A stretch of DNA of 64,000 nt from Symbiodinium natans (Eukaryota > Sar > Dinophyceae > Suessiales > Symbiodiniaceae). A program made the position numbers and the translations under genes. The notes below the pieces were generated by a model. The model made no database searches. It worked only from the letters and a program-made list of their open reading frames with translations, and was not told where the DNA came from. Each line of letters starts with the position of its first letter. Within the stretch, counting starts at the first letter, position 1. The stretch is from contig CAJNDS010002631.1 of NCBI GenBank assembly GCA_905221605.1, positions 248,001 through 312,000 on the forward strand. Direction: 5' to 3'. Shown in pieces: positions 39,615 through 50,459 of the stretch.

Positions 39615-39965
39615 TCAGACCAAAGAACAGAAGTAAAACCGCGACTCCGAATTTTGCATGGGCAAGGAAACCCGGCGAAGAAAGCCTATACACCAAAACC
39701 AACAGGACCTTCTGTGTGACACGGTCAGTTGATCTCCGAAATGTCCATTCTTACTCGCTTTAGCAGCTATGCTGCTGTTCTTGGAGCAGCCCAGAGCTGG
39801 AAGAAAGAAGGTTTGAGGCATGTTTTCGGTGAGGGTTGCATTTGATCCCTTCTTTTCTGGGCCGTTTCCTGAGAAACTAGGGCTTATGACGGCTTGTTGC
39901 CTCGAAGCTATTGCTAAGGACACATCACGTGGTGATCCCAGAGAAGGTGCCCTTGCCACGTGCAT
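39615..39965 (-). CDS. Candidate exon, 116-codon minus frame
   Basis: Begins in sense orientation just after the CCCTAAA-sense side of array 39966-40049 and reads SPRDVSLAIASRQQAVISPS, TLTENMPQTFFLPALGCSKN and KNGHFGDQLTVSHRRS. Unknown product. Confidence 0.35.
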   Translation of the reverse strand: MHVARAPSLGSPRDVSLAIASRQQAVISPSFSGNGPEKKGSNATLTENMPQTFFLPALGCSKNSSIAAKASKNGHFGDQLTVSHRRSCWFWCIGFLRRVSLPMQNSESRFYFCSLV

Positions 39966-40049
39966 TTAGGGTTTAGGGTTTAGGGTTTAGGGTTTAGGGT
40001 TTAGGGTTTAGGGTTTAGGGTTTAGGGTTTAGGGTTTAGGGTTTAGGGT
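39966..40049 (+). repeat. TTTAGGG array
   Basis: Twelve perfect units. Confidence 0.95.
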
Positions 40050-40524
40050 GCCAGCTGAGACATGCTTCTGCAGTGGAAGAGGTTGTCTTTCGAGTGGCGC
40101 CAGTGGCTTTCGCTTGTTTGTGCAGCAACCACGTCCTCTCCATGTGCAGAATATGGTGATCCAGATGATGAAGCCCTGTCTGCTAATATGAAAATATTAA
40201 AGATAGTCCTAAACCCTAAACCCCCCTAAACCCTAAACCCTATAGAAGGTGGATGGTCAGAGAGATCAGAACTCTGCCTTGCTGCTTAGCCTCACACTCG
40301 GCATCGAGTTGTTCAAGGGCTTACTTGCAAGGCAAACCCTAAACCCTAAACCCTAAACTCTAAGAATCACAACTTGGGGCGGGATCCATTGCTGTGTCGG
40401 CCCACCGGGCCTCTAAAAGAAATCCACAGATAAACTGTTTGCCCTCCGACGCTGGCATCGTGCAAACTTAGGAGTCAGCAACTTCTTTCGGCTGCAGGCA
40501 GATTAGTTATACTGAGCATATGTA

Positions 40525-41142
40525 TTGCGTAAACTCACGAAGCTGGTTCGGGTTCCAGGGCATGTGCCTAGAAGGCGCGCTTCTTTGGGCCCGACGCTGC
40601 CCGCAAATGCTGTCTACAGTGCCCCCAGGCCCAAACCTAAATCACTACGCCCTGAACCCGAAAGCTTTGGCTATTCAGCCCAAACTTGTCACCTGAAGCA
40701 ATGTGAGCCTGTGCCTTCATACTTGCAGCATCACACCAAGCGTACGGAGTTCATCTCAGACATCGCGTTGAGTCAAGGTCGCACCGCCTTCCCTGCTGGA
40801 GCGGAGAAGGAGTTTGTTCGGTGATATGCCTTTGTAAATATGTTCAGAAATTCCAGCAATCGACTAGACATAGAAATGTACAGGACTTGTATACAGTGCA
40901 GTGTTAAGCCTTACCACGCCCTTAAACGCATTGCTTCCTTTTCAATCCATCCGAGTGACAAAGCCAGCAAACCATTGGAGATGCCCCATGAGATACTAAA
41001 AAAGGGTGTCAGAAGGGTTTTGAAGGATTGGAGTAAGAACGCAGGAGGATGTAGAAAGGCTGCGAAGCGTTTGACAAAGGATTCGATTCGATCTCAAAAC
41101 GTGGTGCACCTTTATGTCCTCTTTGTTTTCATTATTGACAAC
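40525..41142 (+). CDS. Two adjacent candidate exons
   Basis: 40525-40824 reads SLGPTLPANAVYSAPRPKPK and RTEFISDIALSQGRTAFPAG. 40840-41142 reads HALKRIASFSIHPSDKASKP and EILKKGVRRVLKDWSKNAGG, basic and helix-like. The two frames differ, so a small intron or two genes would be needed. Confidence 0.3.
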
Positions 41143-41531
41143 TGACCTCCCCCTAAAATATATAAAAACAAAAACTGCAATCCATCCAAATACAACAAAA
41201 CTGCATTGTTGGTTTTGGCTCCGGCCTTGTCTCTTTGAAGTGTTTTGAGCTTAGCTGCATGCAGCTTCGCGCGCTGGCTAAGTAATCATTCACGACCTTT
41301 GCCAGAGTGTTGTTTTAAGCGTGTAGGGTGGCTGCTTGACCCCTTTTCAGCAAAGAAATCTCAGCAGCTTGGTCAACCCGTGTTAAGAGACCCTCCACTC
41401 ACCGTACTGAACTGAATACAGCTAGTCACAACTCACCAATGCTCACAAGAAACAAGTTCACGGTCACCACGCTCTAGTCAGCAACTCTGCTAAGCCCCAG
41501 CCGCGAGCCTACCAAGCCGTGCCAGTGATTG

Positions 41532-41825
41532 TTAGTGCTTGCCAGTCGCTGCTCGACCATCTGGCCATACCAAACCACAAAACTTCAGAAAGTGCATGTT
41601 TCTCTTGCTTTGGGATCTTTGGAATTGGGTGTCTTCTAGTGGTTTAAGCTGCTCACTGCTCAGACTATGCAGACGATTCCTTCTTGAGCCACGCAACGCC
41701 TGCCGATGTCGATGTGTGAGGAAATCACAGACGATGCTGTTGCAGCGGTAGCAGGCAGCACTCACGTGGAGGCGGGGCAAAGCTTCTGCGTCGAAATGGA
41801 GATTCTGAGTCCTTAAACCCTGCAT
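41532..41825 (-). CDS. Candidate exon, 97-codon minus frame
   Basis: Reads LHFDAEALPRLHVSAACYRC NSIVCDFLTHRHRQALRGSR and HSLSSEQLKPLEDTQFQRSQ. Unknown. Confidence 0.33.
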   Translation of the reverse strand: MQGLRTQNLHFDAEALPRLHVSAACYRCNSIVCDFLTHRHRQALRGSRRNRLHSLSSEQLKPLEDTQFQRSQSKRNMHFLKFCGLVWPDGRAATGKH

Positions 41826-41951
41826 CCCAAGACGGCGAAATGCCCTTCAGCTCTTGAGTCTCACCCTACACATCCCTACACCCAGAAATCCTACTACAAC
41901 CCGACACCCGACTCTACTCCTAGGGGGTTTCAGCCAGAGTAGCCAGAGCAG

Positions 41952-42047
41952 GTCGGCGACCTCATTGCCGTGCGCGCAGCGCACAGCTCGGGGCGCCGGC
42001 TTGTCGTGGCGTCCTTCCACGGGGACACGAATGGCCAGGCATCGATC
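41952..42047 (+). CDS. Exon of an endonuclease/exonuclease/phosphatase-like protein
   Basis: After [41 protein letters not shown], then a GCAAGC donor (GC type). The ASFHGDTNG core, with an IAVR helix before it, matches a motif I recall from dinoflagellate proteins of the EEP (metal-dependent nuclease/phosphatase) superfamily; this is memory of the family, not a search. It is phase 0 at both ends and 32 codons long. Only this exon was identified, so completeness is unknown. The minus frame here is open but unrecognised. Confidence 0.5.
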
Positions 42048-42282
42048 GCAAGCCCCCGCGAACTCTGCAAACCCCGCATGCTGAAGCCCCATGCCCTGAA
42101 ACCCACAAAGCCCCCAACTTCCCGAGTTGGCTTCCTTGTACGAACAGAGGTGTCTCCTAAGCAGCTCACGTCACCGTTGGTGGAAGTGTGTGGAAGTCAA
42201 GGGATCCCGAGAGGGTTTGAAAGAAGATCGTCCTCAGCGCTGCCAGTTGCAGTCGTGCTTGGGGTGCCTCGTGTTCTGAGTC

Positions 42283-42492
42283 TGTTTGTGTCTCTCTGTG
42301 TCTCTGTGTCTCCGTGTCTCTGTGTCTCTGTGTCTCTGTGTCTTTGTGTCTCTGTGTCTCTGTGTCTCTGTGTCTCTGTGTCTCTGTGTCTCTGTGTCTC
42401 TGTGTCTCTGTGTCTCTGTGTCTCTGTGTCTCTGTCTGTGTGTGTCTCTGTGTCTCTGTGTCTCTGTGTCTCTGTGTCTGTGTGTGTGTGTG
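42283..42492 (+). repeat. GTGTCTCT microsatellite
   Basis: About 24 units of TCTCTGTG/TCTGTGTG. The Ser-Val-Cys-Leu frames on plus and Thr-Gln-Arg-His frames on minus are artefacts. Confidence 0.95.
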
Positions 42493-42910
42493 CGGCCGCA
42501 ACGGGGCGTGTCTCCTGCCTGGCAGGTTGGCGAGGGAGTCGGACATGTGATGCAGAATGAAATCAATCAAATCTAGCCTCGCAGTACCTCCCCGGAGTGT
42601 AAACGATTATGTCGCTGCGGATTTGTCGTATGAAGTGGTTCCAGCTGTGCGTGTAGCTGCCACGTGCTTCGTCTTTGACTGACTGAAGTATGGTTTGTCT
42701 TTCCACTGGATCCAAAGCCTCATGGGACGTAGGTCACCGCACACTTGGTCCCGGACTAGGCAACGTTTTGGGCAAAATGGCTCACACATCCATCCCAACC
42801 TTCAAAGAACATGATCTTGCAGCCTCAAATCCTGCAGCCCCAAAATGGTCTCTGAGCTTCTGAACCCTCGGCTCACAATACAGGGTCGCGGTGGAGACCC
42901 GACCTGACCC

Positions 42911-43183
42911 TTGCTGTGCCAGGCCACAGCGCCAGTGGTTAAGTCTGGACCACAGCCCGTGAGCGAAGTGTTGTCCGAATATGCCCTTGGGGCTAAGAAG
43001 TGGAGAGGTTGCTGTGCAGACCAAATCAGTCTTAAAACCCCGCAAGCGCACTGTTTCCACGTTTCCGCTGACTCAGGGCTTTGCACCAAGTCCTGGCGGG
43101 CGACGCGCTGTTGTTTGGCCTGGACGCCGGGCAGCGCAGCGAGAGGGGGGGTCGCGCCAGCGAAGCCCTTCGTTGTAGAGTAG
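42911..43183 (+). CDS. Candidate exon, 90-codon frame
   Basis: Reads GPQPVSEVLSEYALGAKKWR GCCADQISLKTPQAHCFHVS and ends at TAG. A small palindrome follows (43183-43240, GGTAACCTTTAAACC / AAAGGTTAACC). Confidence 0.35.
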   Translation: MLCQATAPVVKSGPQPVSEVLSEYALGAKKWRGCCADQISLKTPQAHCFHVSADSGLCTKSWRATRCCLAWTPGSAARGGVAPAKPFVVE

Positions 43184-43577
43184 GTAACCTTTAAACCTTT
43201 TTGGGGTTATGGAACCCCCTTGTAATCCCAAAGGTTAACCTTTAAGTTCCCCTAGGTACTGGACAACTAGAAACCTGGTTCTCCAAGAGCCGGAGCCCAA
43301 ATAGATAGCTGGGGCTTCTGGGCCTAAAGCTGCCAAGCCAATCCATTCAACAACATGTGGCCCATGTTTGAGAGTATTCGCAGATTGCTTCAAGGTTGGA
43401 AAGTTAAAGTTAAGGCGGTTTTTCTACCAAGTCGCAGCGGAGGGCGGGGTGGCACTCAGGGCTAGACTTGAGAGCTGACTCTTCTTTAGTTTGAAGCATT
43501 CGGGGAGGAGGTGCGACCTTCGAAGATTACCTTTGCAGCCCTAGGATCGCACAGGCAACTCAGGGTATAGACTTGAG

Positions 43578-43832
43578 GTGCTCGGGGCTCGGAGCAAAAG
43601 CAGAATCTACACCTGTGATCTGAGAAACTTTGTGGTTCTGTCTTGGACCCACACTAGATCACCCACTCGAGCCTACATTCTCGAGCCTAGTCATCCTAAG
43701 GCTGAGCGCTGCTCCCTTGGCAGCTGGGCCTCAATCTCAACCCAACAAGCAATAATGCTGCATCACTTGGCCGGCCGCGGCCCATGCCCCGAACCCTCCT
43801 CAAAAAACAAGCCCAGAGGCTCAAGGCTTTGA
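43578..43832 (+). CDS. Candidate exon, 84-codon frame
   Basis: Reads IYTCDLRNFVVLSWTHTRSP and ISTQQAIMLHHLAGRGPCPE, ending at TGA. Unknown. Confidence 0.28.
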   Translation: MLGARSKSRIYTCDLRNFVVLSWTHTRSPTRAYILEPSHPKAERCSLGSWASISTQQAIMLHHLAGRGPCPEPSSKNKPRGSRL

Positions 43833-43981
43833 TGAACGCCGAAGCCCATAGATCGAACAAAAGGGGAGGATCACCTGCCTACCATGGAACTGAGGCCAAC
43901 ACCTACCTCGAGGGCAGCAAAACACTCTATGGAGTGCAGGCGGCGGAAAGCTGTTGACGTTGAAGCTTGAGGATTTAAGAC

Positions 43982-44404
43982 TCAGGTTTGGGGTGCAGAT
44001 CTCTTCCCCAACTCGTAAAAAGCCCAATCGCCCAAGCTCTGATCTATCTGGGATTGGCTCCGGGATGGTTTTTTCAGCGTACCTTGCGGAGAATTGCGCA
44101 TGTAGTTGAGGAAGCTCGGCCTTGTGTGAATGAAGGCAAATGCATACCAACATGGTGCCTTTTTCGAGCGGTACCCAGGGTCATCTTTTTCGGTCGGATA
44201 AGGGCCATGAAGCAGAATCACAGTAAGCCCTCCCTGTTGTCTCTGATGAACAGGAGTGCTTATCATCATGCAAATGCAGTGAGCCGCTGAAGCTTGCAAG
44301 AGCCCCACTGGGGCCTGCCTACCTCGTATTTTGTCGCCAGCCTGATGTTCAAAGCGCCATGCCGCAAAACCTGCAGCCCAAAGTCCTGAACCCCCAGGCC
44401 TCAA
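43982..44404 (-). CDS. Candidate ORF, 140 codons
   Basis: Reads TEKDDPGYRSKKAPCWYAFA and SQSQIDQSLGDWAFYELGKR. A plus frame of 100 codons (43988-44290, FFQRTLRRIAHVVEEARPCV) overlaps almost entirely and is an equal alternative. Confidence 0.3.
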   Translation of the reverse strand: MRPGGSGLWAAGFAAWRFEHQAGDKIRGRQAPVGLLQASAAHCICMMISTPVHQRQQGGLTVILLHGPYPTEKDDPGYRSKKAPCWYAFAFIHTRPSFLNYMRNSPQGTLKKPSRSQSQIDQSLGDWAFYELGKRSAPQT

Positions 44405-44497
44405 TCAGAACCGACTATAGGCGCCTGAATAATTAGAATAGGGTTCCGGGGGGGCTACTATAGTATGGTTGTACAGGGACGAATACTATTCGTAGTA

Positions 44498-44657
44498 AAC
44501 CCTAAACCCTAAACCCTAAACCCTAAACCCTAAACCCTAAACCCTAAACCCTAAACCCTAAACCCTAAACCCTAAACCGCCTAAACCCTGAACCCTAAAC
44601 CCTAAACCCTAAGCCCTAAGCCCTAAGCCCTAAGCCCTAAGCCCTAAGCCCTAAACC
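44498..44657 (+). repeat. CCCTAAA array ending in CCCTAAG
   Basis: About 15 CCCTAAA units then seven CCCTAAG units. The variant block sits at the exon-proximal end. Confidence 0.95.
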
Positions 44658-44676
44658 CCTTTAGTAGTCGGATTAG

Positions 44677-44867
44677 TGATGGTTGAATCGGACGAGTCCT
44701 GCTCGAAGGACTTCCTCCACGAGTGCCGAGGCACGCAGGGGCGTGGAATTAGGCGAAAATGCGCAGACATGTTCAAACCTCGGCAAACACGGTTTATGTC
44801 GACATTCGCGCTGTTGACATGGGGAGGCATCAGGGAGGGCCTAGGGCAAAAAGCAATCAGATGGTAG
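44677..44867 (+). CDS. Exon, possibly last of its gene
   Basis: After CGGATTAG: MVESDESCSKDFLHECRGTQ GRGIRRKCADMFKPRQTRFM STFALLTWGGIREGLGQKAI RW and TAG; a GTAGAAG donor overlaps the stop. Mixed acidic and basic, three Cys. Unknown product. Confidence 0.45.
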
Positions 44868-45126
44868 AAGTTGCAACCCAGAACCGCCAATTTACAAGGC
44901 GATTTGCAAGCTCCTTTTCCATGGTGACATGATGTCCGGGGCCAACACCTTGTGGCAGACCCCATAGAACAGAAGCAATAATTGTCAATACGCCAGCAGC
45001 AATCATCAACGACACAACAACACAACAGCACAACCACAGCCACGATGCATTTGTTCCTTCATTTGTTCATTGGATTTCGTTGGTCAGTCATTACTTGATG
45101 CAGCTACTCATTCCTTCTTGAATCTT

Positions 45127-45441
45127 TCAGCACGCGCGTCCTTGGTGTCTGAGGTTATGTGAGGCTAGAAGCATTGCCTGACAGTGGCTGGGAGTTCTTC
45201 CGAAGTTCCACTTCTGCGCGCCTCTTTGATGTCTGCCGAACATGAACGCTATCCCTTCTCCTTCACCTGCACCTTTTGCGATCGACATCACAGCGGCTGA
45301 TTCTGCATCTTCTTCCTCTTCCTCTTCGTCGTCAATCTCTTCCGGGTATTTATTCCCTCCTCCTTCAGAGCGTCGAAGATTCTCTGCATCGCCGCCGTTC
45401 CCCACGTCCGCATCCTCGTTCCCACCTTCCGGCTGCCTCAT
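45127..45441 (-). CDS. Candidate acidic-region ORF
   Basis: Reads PEEIDDEEEEEEDAESAAVM and FGRHQRGAQKWNFGRTPSHC. The acidic run comes from a TCT/TCC microsatellite at 45308-45345, so part of it may be repeat artefact; the C-terminal part is more convincing. Confidence 0.33.
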   Translation of the reverse strand: MRQPEGGNEDADVGNGGDAENLRRSEGGGNKYPEEIDDEEEEEEDAESAAVMSIAKGAGEGEGIAFMFGRHQRGAQKWNFGRTPSHCQAMLLASHNLRHQGRAC

Positions 45442-45749
45442 TCACAGTACCTCAACATGTCTGTCCCGCCAGAGCACTAGGTTTATCCACAAGGTCCTCA
45501 AACCCACTGTCGCCTAAAAACCTCCCATGCCCTGTCAAAGGTGTCAAACCATGAAGGTTCTGTGCTGGCTTCGCGTAAACGACCCCCATTGCCGGTAAAA
45601 ACCCTAAACCCTAAACCCTAAACCCTGAACCCTGAATCCTGAACCCTAAACCTTGTTTGTGCACGTTGGAGGTGCCGGTCTCCAGAGCTGCTGGCCAGAG
45701 GACTGAGGAATTTGGTCAACTGAACAGGTCTTTCTAGGACCTACTGTTG

Positions 45750-45833
45750 GGTTTAGGGTTTAGGGTTTGGGGTTTGGGGTTTGGGGTTTGGGGTTTTGGG
45801 TTTTGGGTTTTGGGTTTAGGGTTTAGGGTTTAG
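45750..45833 (+). repeat. TTTAGGG/TTTGGGG/TTTTGGG array
   Basis: About twelve units with two private variants in blocks. Confidence 0.85.
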
Positions 45834-46028
45834 CAGAACTCAGGGCAGTGGACGGGGGGGGGGGGGCTGCGGGGCTGTTTGTGAGTGCAAGTCTGTCGGG
45901 TTGTAACTGATCTTCCCGATGGTACGGGCTCGGACAGTAGGTTCATGTAGCCACCAAGGCTGACACTGAAGACACGGTTCTGTGGAGACATGTCATCCGT
46001 GTGACGGCATACATAGCCTCACCCTTCG

Positions 46029-46346
46029 ATGGGTTTCTCAAGTAGCTGCCACGATTTGAGTGCCTATGCCAATAGCCACATGTCCAAGAGGTTCGTCTTT
46101 AAACATGTCAGGTTCATGTCCGTTGTCCTACACCTGGTCGATTCAAGAGATGGCTTCGGTCCTGCAGATATGTGTTTTTTGAGTCTGCGCGTGCTTGTTT
46201 GGAGAAGGTTTTGGTCTGATCTGCTTGTCCTTCTACCCGGTATCATTACTCTTCTGTCTATAATGGCAACCTCACAATCAGATCCGGTCCAAGACTACTT
46301 TCCAGCATCACATGTCCAAACCGATCTATCTGAGGGGGTCCGGTGA
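46029..46346 (+). CDS. Candidate ORF, 105 codons, possible membrane segment
   Basis: Reads HMSKRFVFKHVRFMSVVLHL and WSDLLVLLPGIITLLSIMAT, the latter hydrophobic. Ends at TGA. Unknown. Confidence 0.3.
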   Translation: MGFSSSCHDLSAYANSHMSKRFVFKHVRFMSVVLHLVDSRDGFGPADMCFLSLRVLVWRRFWSDLLVLLPGIITLLSIMATSQSDPVQDYFPASHVQTDLSEGVR

Positions 46347-46477
46347 CAATTGACAATTTCAACTTTCGGTTGGCCAGGAATCCTCTCGCTGGCAGATTGC
46401 CTCAGAGTGTCATTGACCTCCCCTGCCCCCCCCCGCTCCCCCCCACCGCCCCCCACCCCTCCCCGACCCCGCCCCCC

Positions 46478-46580
<103 letters not shown>

Positions 46581-47035
46581 GACTAGCCCTGACAAGAAAA
46601 AAAAACAAGAATGTTGAACCAAAAGGGTATCTTAACACCAAAGAATGCCTTAACCACCCCCGGATCCCAGAACGAGAGTAAAGCGAAACATTACTGCAGA
46701 GCTCGAAGATGGAGTTCGAGACCAGAAGCGCACCAAGTCTGCGGCAATGTAATGGCAGGCAATGGAAGCCAATGGAAGCCCTTCAGAAACCCTAAACCCT
46801 AAACCCTAAACCCTAAACCCCTAAGCCCGAAACGAAACCCCATGTCACTTCGTCTGTGTGTTTCGTCAATTCTTTCGTCGCTGCCATTCCGACACCCCAA
46901 ACCTGAAATCCTCACCACTGAACGAGTTCAAGTTTCAGTGACGACCTTTCCTTTGTTCAGGACGCCGACATGGCCAAGTGTCTTACCACGTGCAATGCGA
47001 GGACGTCCCTCGTCCCATTGTGCTGCAATTGCTTC

Positions 47036-47353
47036 CTAGGCAAAGCCCCACATGAACCCTAGGCATTTCCCAACAACCGCAGGTGGCACCCAAGCCTTGC
47101 AGTACTGAAGTAAAGGGGTTCCTGGAGGCATGATTGGGATTCTGATCCGGGTCTTGGCATGTTTAGAGCTGTTGGCAGACTCGGCAGACCCAATCCAGCG
47201 TTTAGCCCCTAGACTTGAGCTCTCGCGAAAAGTGGCACAGGCGTAAAAGAAGCAGACATTAGGTCTTTGAACGGCGTGCAACTCGAAGAAGCCGCTGTTG
47301 AGCTCGTTCCGGCCTTCTTGTCGACAAAGTAGGGAAGAAGAGATGTACACCAC
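47036..47353 (-). CDS. Candidate ORF, 105 codons
   Basis: Reads WIGSAESANSSKHAKTRIRI and GTPLLQYCKAWVPPAVVGKC. No splice context identified. Unknown. Confidence 0.25.
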   Translation of the reverse strand: MVYISSSLLCRQEGRNELNSGFFELHAVQRPNVCFFYACATFRESSSLGAKRWIGSAESANSSKHAKTRIRIPIMPPGTPLLQYCKAWVPPAVVGKCLGFMWGFA

Positions 47354-47486
47354 ACCTTTGGCTTAAACACCTAGACTCTTGATTCTATTGATAGTTGCCC
47401 TGTAGACCTGTCTTGCTGTGCAAGCTTCGACAGCACTGTAGAGCAGGTCTGGCAGCAAGTCACATCTCTGCAAACTCCATGGATGC

Positions 47487-47669
47487 CTAAACCCTAAACC
47501 CTAAACCCTAAACCCTAAACCTAAACCCTAAACCCGTGGCATGTTGTTCTCGACGATGCAGCGCTGTGCGTCCTGAGGTTCCTCCAGCCGCAGCTGAACA
47601 AGGCCCGCAAACCCTAAACCCTAAACCCTAAACCCTAAACCCTAAACCCTAAACCCTAAACCCTAAACC
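47487..47669 (+). repeat. Two CCCTAAA arrays
   Basis: 47487-47535 and 47608-47669, about seven and nine units, with a 70-bp unique segment between that could be a small exon. Confidence 0.9.
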
Positions 47670-47739
47670 GTGTCGTTGAAGCTGGGAAGTCCTAATCTCG
47701 AAGTCCTTGCACCTTCAAGCCTAAACCCTAAGCTGATTA

Positions 47740-48195
47740 AGGGTTTAGGGGTTAGGGCTTTAGGGTTTTTAGGGTTTTTAGTGCTTTTAGGGTTTTTAGG
47801 GTTCTTAGGGTTTTTAGGGTGTTTGGGGTGTTTAGGGTTTAGCGTGTTTAGGGTGTTTGGGGTGTTTAGGGTGTTTAGGGTGGCTGAAACCCTCGGCTCC
47901 CGACTCAACCCCCAGGACCCCCAGCCACACTGAGGCTTGCCCCAGTGCAAAGAAGCTGGAGATGGGCGACGTCAACCCAAAGGAGCTCAGCAACAGGGGT
48001 TTAGGGTTTAGGGGTTAGGGTTTAGGGGTTCAGGGGCTTAGGGGTTTAGGGGTTTAGGGGTTTAGGGGTTTAGGGGTTTAGGGGTTTAGGGGTTTAGGGG
48101 TTTAGGGGTTTGGGGGTTTGGGGGTTTAGGGGTTTAGGGGTTTAGGGTTTAGAATTTGGGGTTTAGAGTTATGTTTAGGGTTTAGGGTTTAGCCT
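47740..48195 (+). repeat. Diverse TTTAGGG-derived arrays
   Basis: 47740-47882 has TTTTTAGGG and GTGTTTAGG variants; 47998-48195 is dominated by the octamer TTTAGGGG, about 16 units. Confidence 0.9.
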
Positions 48196-48325
48196 TGCCG
48201 CAGATCGACATGCCTGGTGCCAGTGAAGAGACCCTGCGCCCGCAAACGCGCGCCGCACGCTGTGTGCCGCGCTTTGGGTACTGAATGGCAAAGCATAAAG
48301 GCACAAAAAGGCACAACAACACGAG

Positions 48326-48511
48326 GTGTTTATGGTGCTTTCCACGCTTGTAGAGGCGTCAGCCACTCCCCAGCGGGCCCGAGCGATTGATGCTCACGAT
48401 GCACACCGCCAGTGCCGTAGGAGTGGGAACCGCATGCTTGCCCCCGAGCCTGCGCCGAAGGCAACTCCCACACACCCTACAGCCTTCCTCAATAGCACCA
48501 AGAGCCCATAG
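48326..48511 (+). CDS. Candidate exon
   Basis: Reads FMVLSTLVEASATPQRARAI DAHDAHRQCRRSGNRMLAPE, ending at TAG. Minus frames across 48359-48612 are open too. Confidence 0.28.
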   Translation: MFMVLSTLVEASATPQRARAIDAHDAHRQCRRSGNRMLAPEPAPKATPTHPTAFLNSTKSP

Positions 48512-48800
48512 CTCCCCTTTAAGCTTCCGAGAAGAGCCCACAGAGCTGACTTTGTAGGCCAGATGACAAAATGAACTTCCCATTTCCCAGCCTCCGTGGA
48601 GTGCTCAACCACGTCCCGGCCGGCTATGCAGCCGTTAACTTGAGCACCTGTGAACTACACTGTGTGTTACACCTCCGATTCCGGACAACGCGCTGGAGCA
48701 AACAGCTCTTCGGGCTTCCGCCGCTCGTGCAACCTTACCTGCGCTTTACTAGTAGCACAAAGTGCGACTTGCAGAGTTGACTTGACACTCCGACGTGCAG

Positions 48801-49198
48801 GACCATATCATCTTCAGCCGGGAGGCTTTCGAGCCTGTGCGGGTGATAAAGGAGCCGAGGGGTATGTTGGATTCGGCAGGTGCTTTCGAGTCGTCGAAGC
48901 TCTCAGCCGTTTTGACCTTTGTGTTACTTTCTGGGTTCTGACCCTGGATGCCGCGGAATTTCGGGTTCGGGTTTGCGGAGGGGCTCAGAGTCTTCACCCC
49001 CCAAGTCTAAACCCCAAAATGCTTGCTTGCAGGATCTTGCAGGTGTCAAAGCAAACCCAAACATGAATGAAGGGCTAGGGTGTCGGGGCCAGCGGGCCTA
49101 GGGCTTGAAGAGTTCATGCCGCTTTGGGTGCAGGATAACACGGGCTGCGGGGAGTACATCGAAGCTGTGCCCGGAGACCTAGCTTTGGGAACCCGCAA
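48801..49198 (+). CDS. Gene S: three spliced exons
   Basis: Exons 48801-48861, 49043-49095 and 49134-49198. After GACGTGCAG: DHIIFSREAFEPVRVIKEPR, donor GTATGT; after CTTGCAG: VKANPNMNEGLGCRGQR, GC donor; after GGGTGCAG: DNTGCGEYIEAVPGDLALGT R, donor GTAAGC. Phases 1, 0 and 2 agree. Exons 1 and 3 have the most standard splice sites in the window. The competing reading is an unspliced 138-codon frame (48650-49066, GYVGFGRCFRVVEALSRFDL). Product not recognised. Confidence 0.45.
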
Positions 49199-49781
49199 GT
49201 AAGCTCCAGAGCCACATTTTTTCGTGCCAATTGGGGACGTTCAGGACTTGGCATTCTGCATACTGCACACCAGAGCACTCGTCTTGCAATCCTTCCCGTC
49301 CTTAGTCCATTGACCGGTGCCGTGCAGTGGCCTTGGCACCGGTTGGGTGTTGTCAGTTACGTTTGTTAACGTTTATGCAATGTTGCAATGTCCCCCGTGC
49401 TTGGGATCCGGAACTTGCTAGGGATGTGATTTGCTCTGGCTTTTGTTGGGGTTGGTGACATGCGGATTGGCTGTGAATTTGTCTTTCGATGCATGATCGC
49501 CGAAGAACACCTGTCTCTGCAACCTGAACAACAAGCTATGATGTATTCTTGCGCACGGCGAACAGAACATGCCTAAGACACATCGGACACTCTCTTCCCT
49601 GCCGCACCCTCCCCCCCGCCCCTCCACAAAAAGCAGGGTCGCGGCTACGCCGCTTTGCTCGGACCGAATCCCCCACCCCCCTCCTCCCGGCACGCCCGCC
49701 CTCCCCACTACGAAGCCTTGAACCCCTGACCTCCCATCACAGAGGGAGGAGCCTTCGCACAACCCGAGATCCCGAACCCCC

Positions 49782-49893
49782 CTAAACCCTAAACCCTAAA
49801 CCCTAAACCCTAAACCCTAAACCCTAAACCCTAAACCCTAAACCCTAAACCCTAAACCCTAAACCCTAAACCCTAAACCCTAAACCCTAAACC
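49782..49893 (+). repeat. CCCTAAA array
   Basis: About sixteen perfect units. Confidence 0.95.
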
Positions 49894-50186
49894 CCACCCC
49901 CACAGCTGAGGTGCTTTCCATCGCTTCGCTTTCCTAGCGACCATGGGCTGGTGGCCGCGGTCCTGCGGCCGAAGCTCTGATACCGGCGCGTTTCCTGGGC
50001 GGGATGTTGCAGCTTCAGGGTTTGGGGTCACAGGCAACAGCAGCTCTCCTCAGGTCCAGCACCTAAAAGCATCCAAGCGCCCGAGCGCCTCTAAGGGTCT
50101 GCAGCTGAGAGGCTTAGGGATGATAGAGGCTTGACATCATACCAAGGACAACAAATCCCAAATCCCAAGCTTGCACTTAGGGGCTT

Positions 50187-50450
50187 TCAGGCTTGACGGC
50201 ATGCCTGGGACGAGAATGACAGAGTCGGGACCCCCATTAGCCGTCTAGAAGTGCTTCGGCGCCTGGTCTGTCTGAAGAAAGCCGAGGGAGCACCAGGTGA
50301 TGTGCACATTGCTGGCACTGCGAGCCATCCTCGTCCTAGATGCGCAGTAATATAACACAAAATATTTCTAGGAGGGCTTTCCAGCACTACTCCCTGCAGC
50401 ATTTCGGGTTGCCTTTCCTCCGAGGGAGGCTCTGCACTTATCACCCTCAA
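50187..50450 (-). CDS. Candidate exon, 87 codons
   Basis: Reads SAEPPSEERQPEMLQGVVLE SPPRNILCYITAHLGRGWLA VPAMCTSPGAPSAFFRQ. Strong composition at its start; splice limits unknown. Confidence 0.38.
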   Translation of the reverse strand: MRVISAEPPSEERQPEMLQGVVLESPPRNILCYITAHLGRGWLAVPAMCTSPGAPSAFFRQTRRRSTSRRLMGVPTLSFSSQACRQA

Positions 50451-50459
50451 AGGTGAGAC

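Noticed and set aside
42166-42570. Thr-Gln-Arg-His or Ser-Val-Cys-Leu repeat proteins
   Set aside because: Produced by the GTGTCTCT microsatellite, open on both strands.
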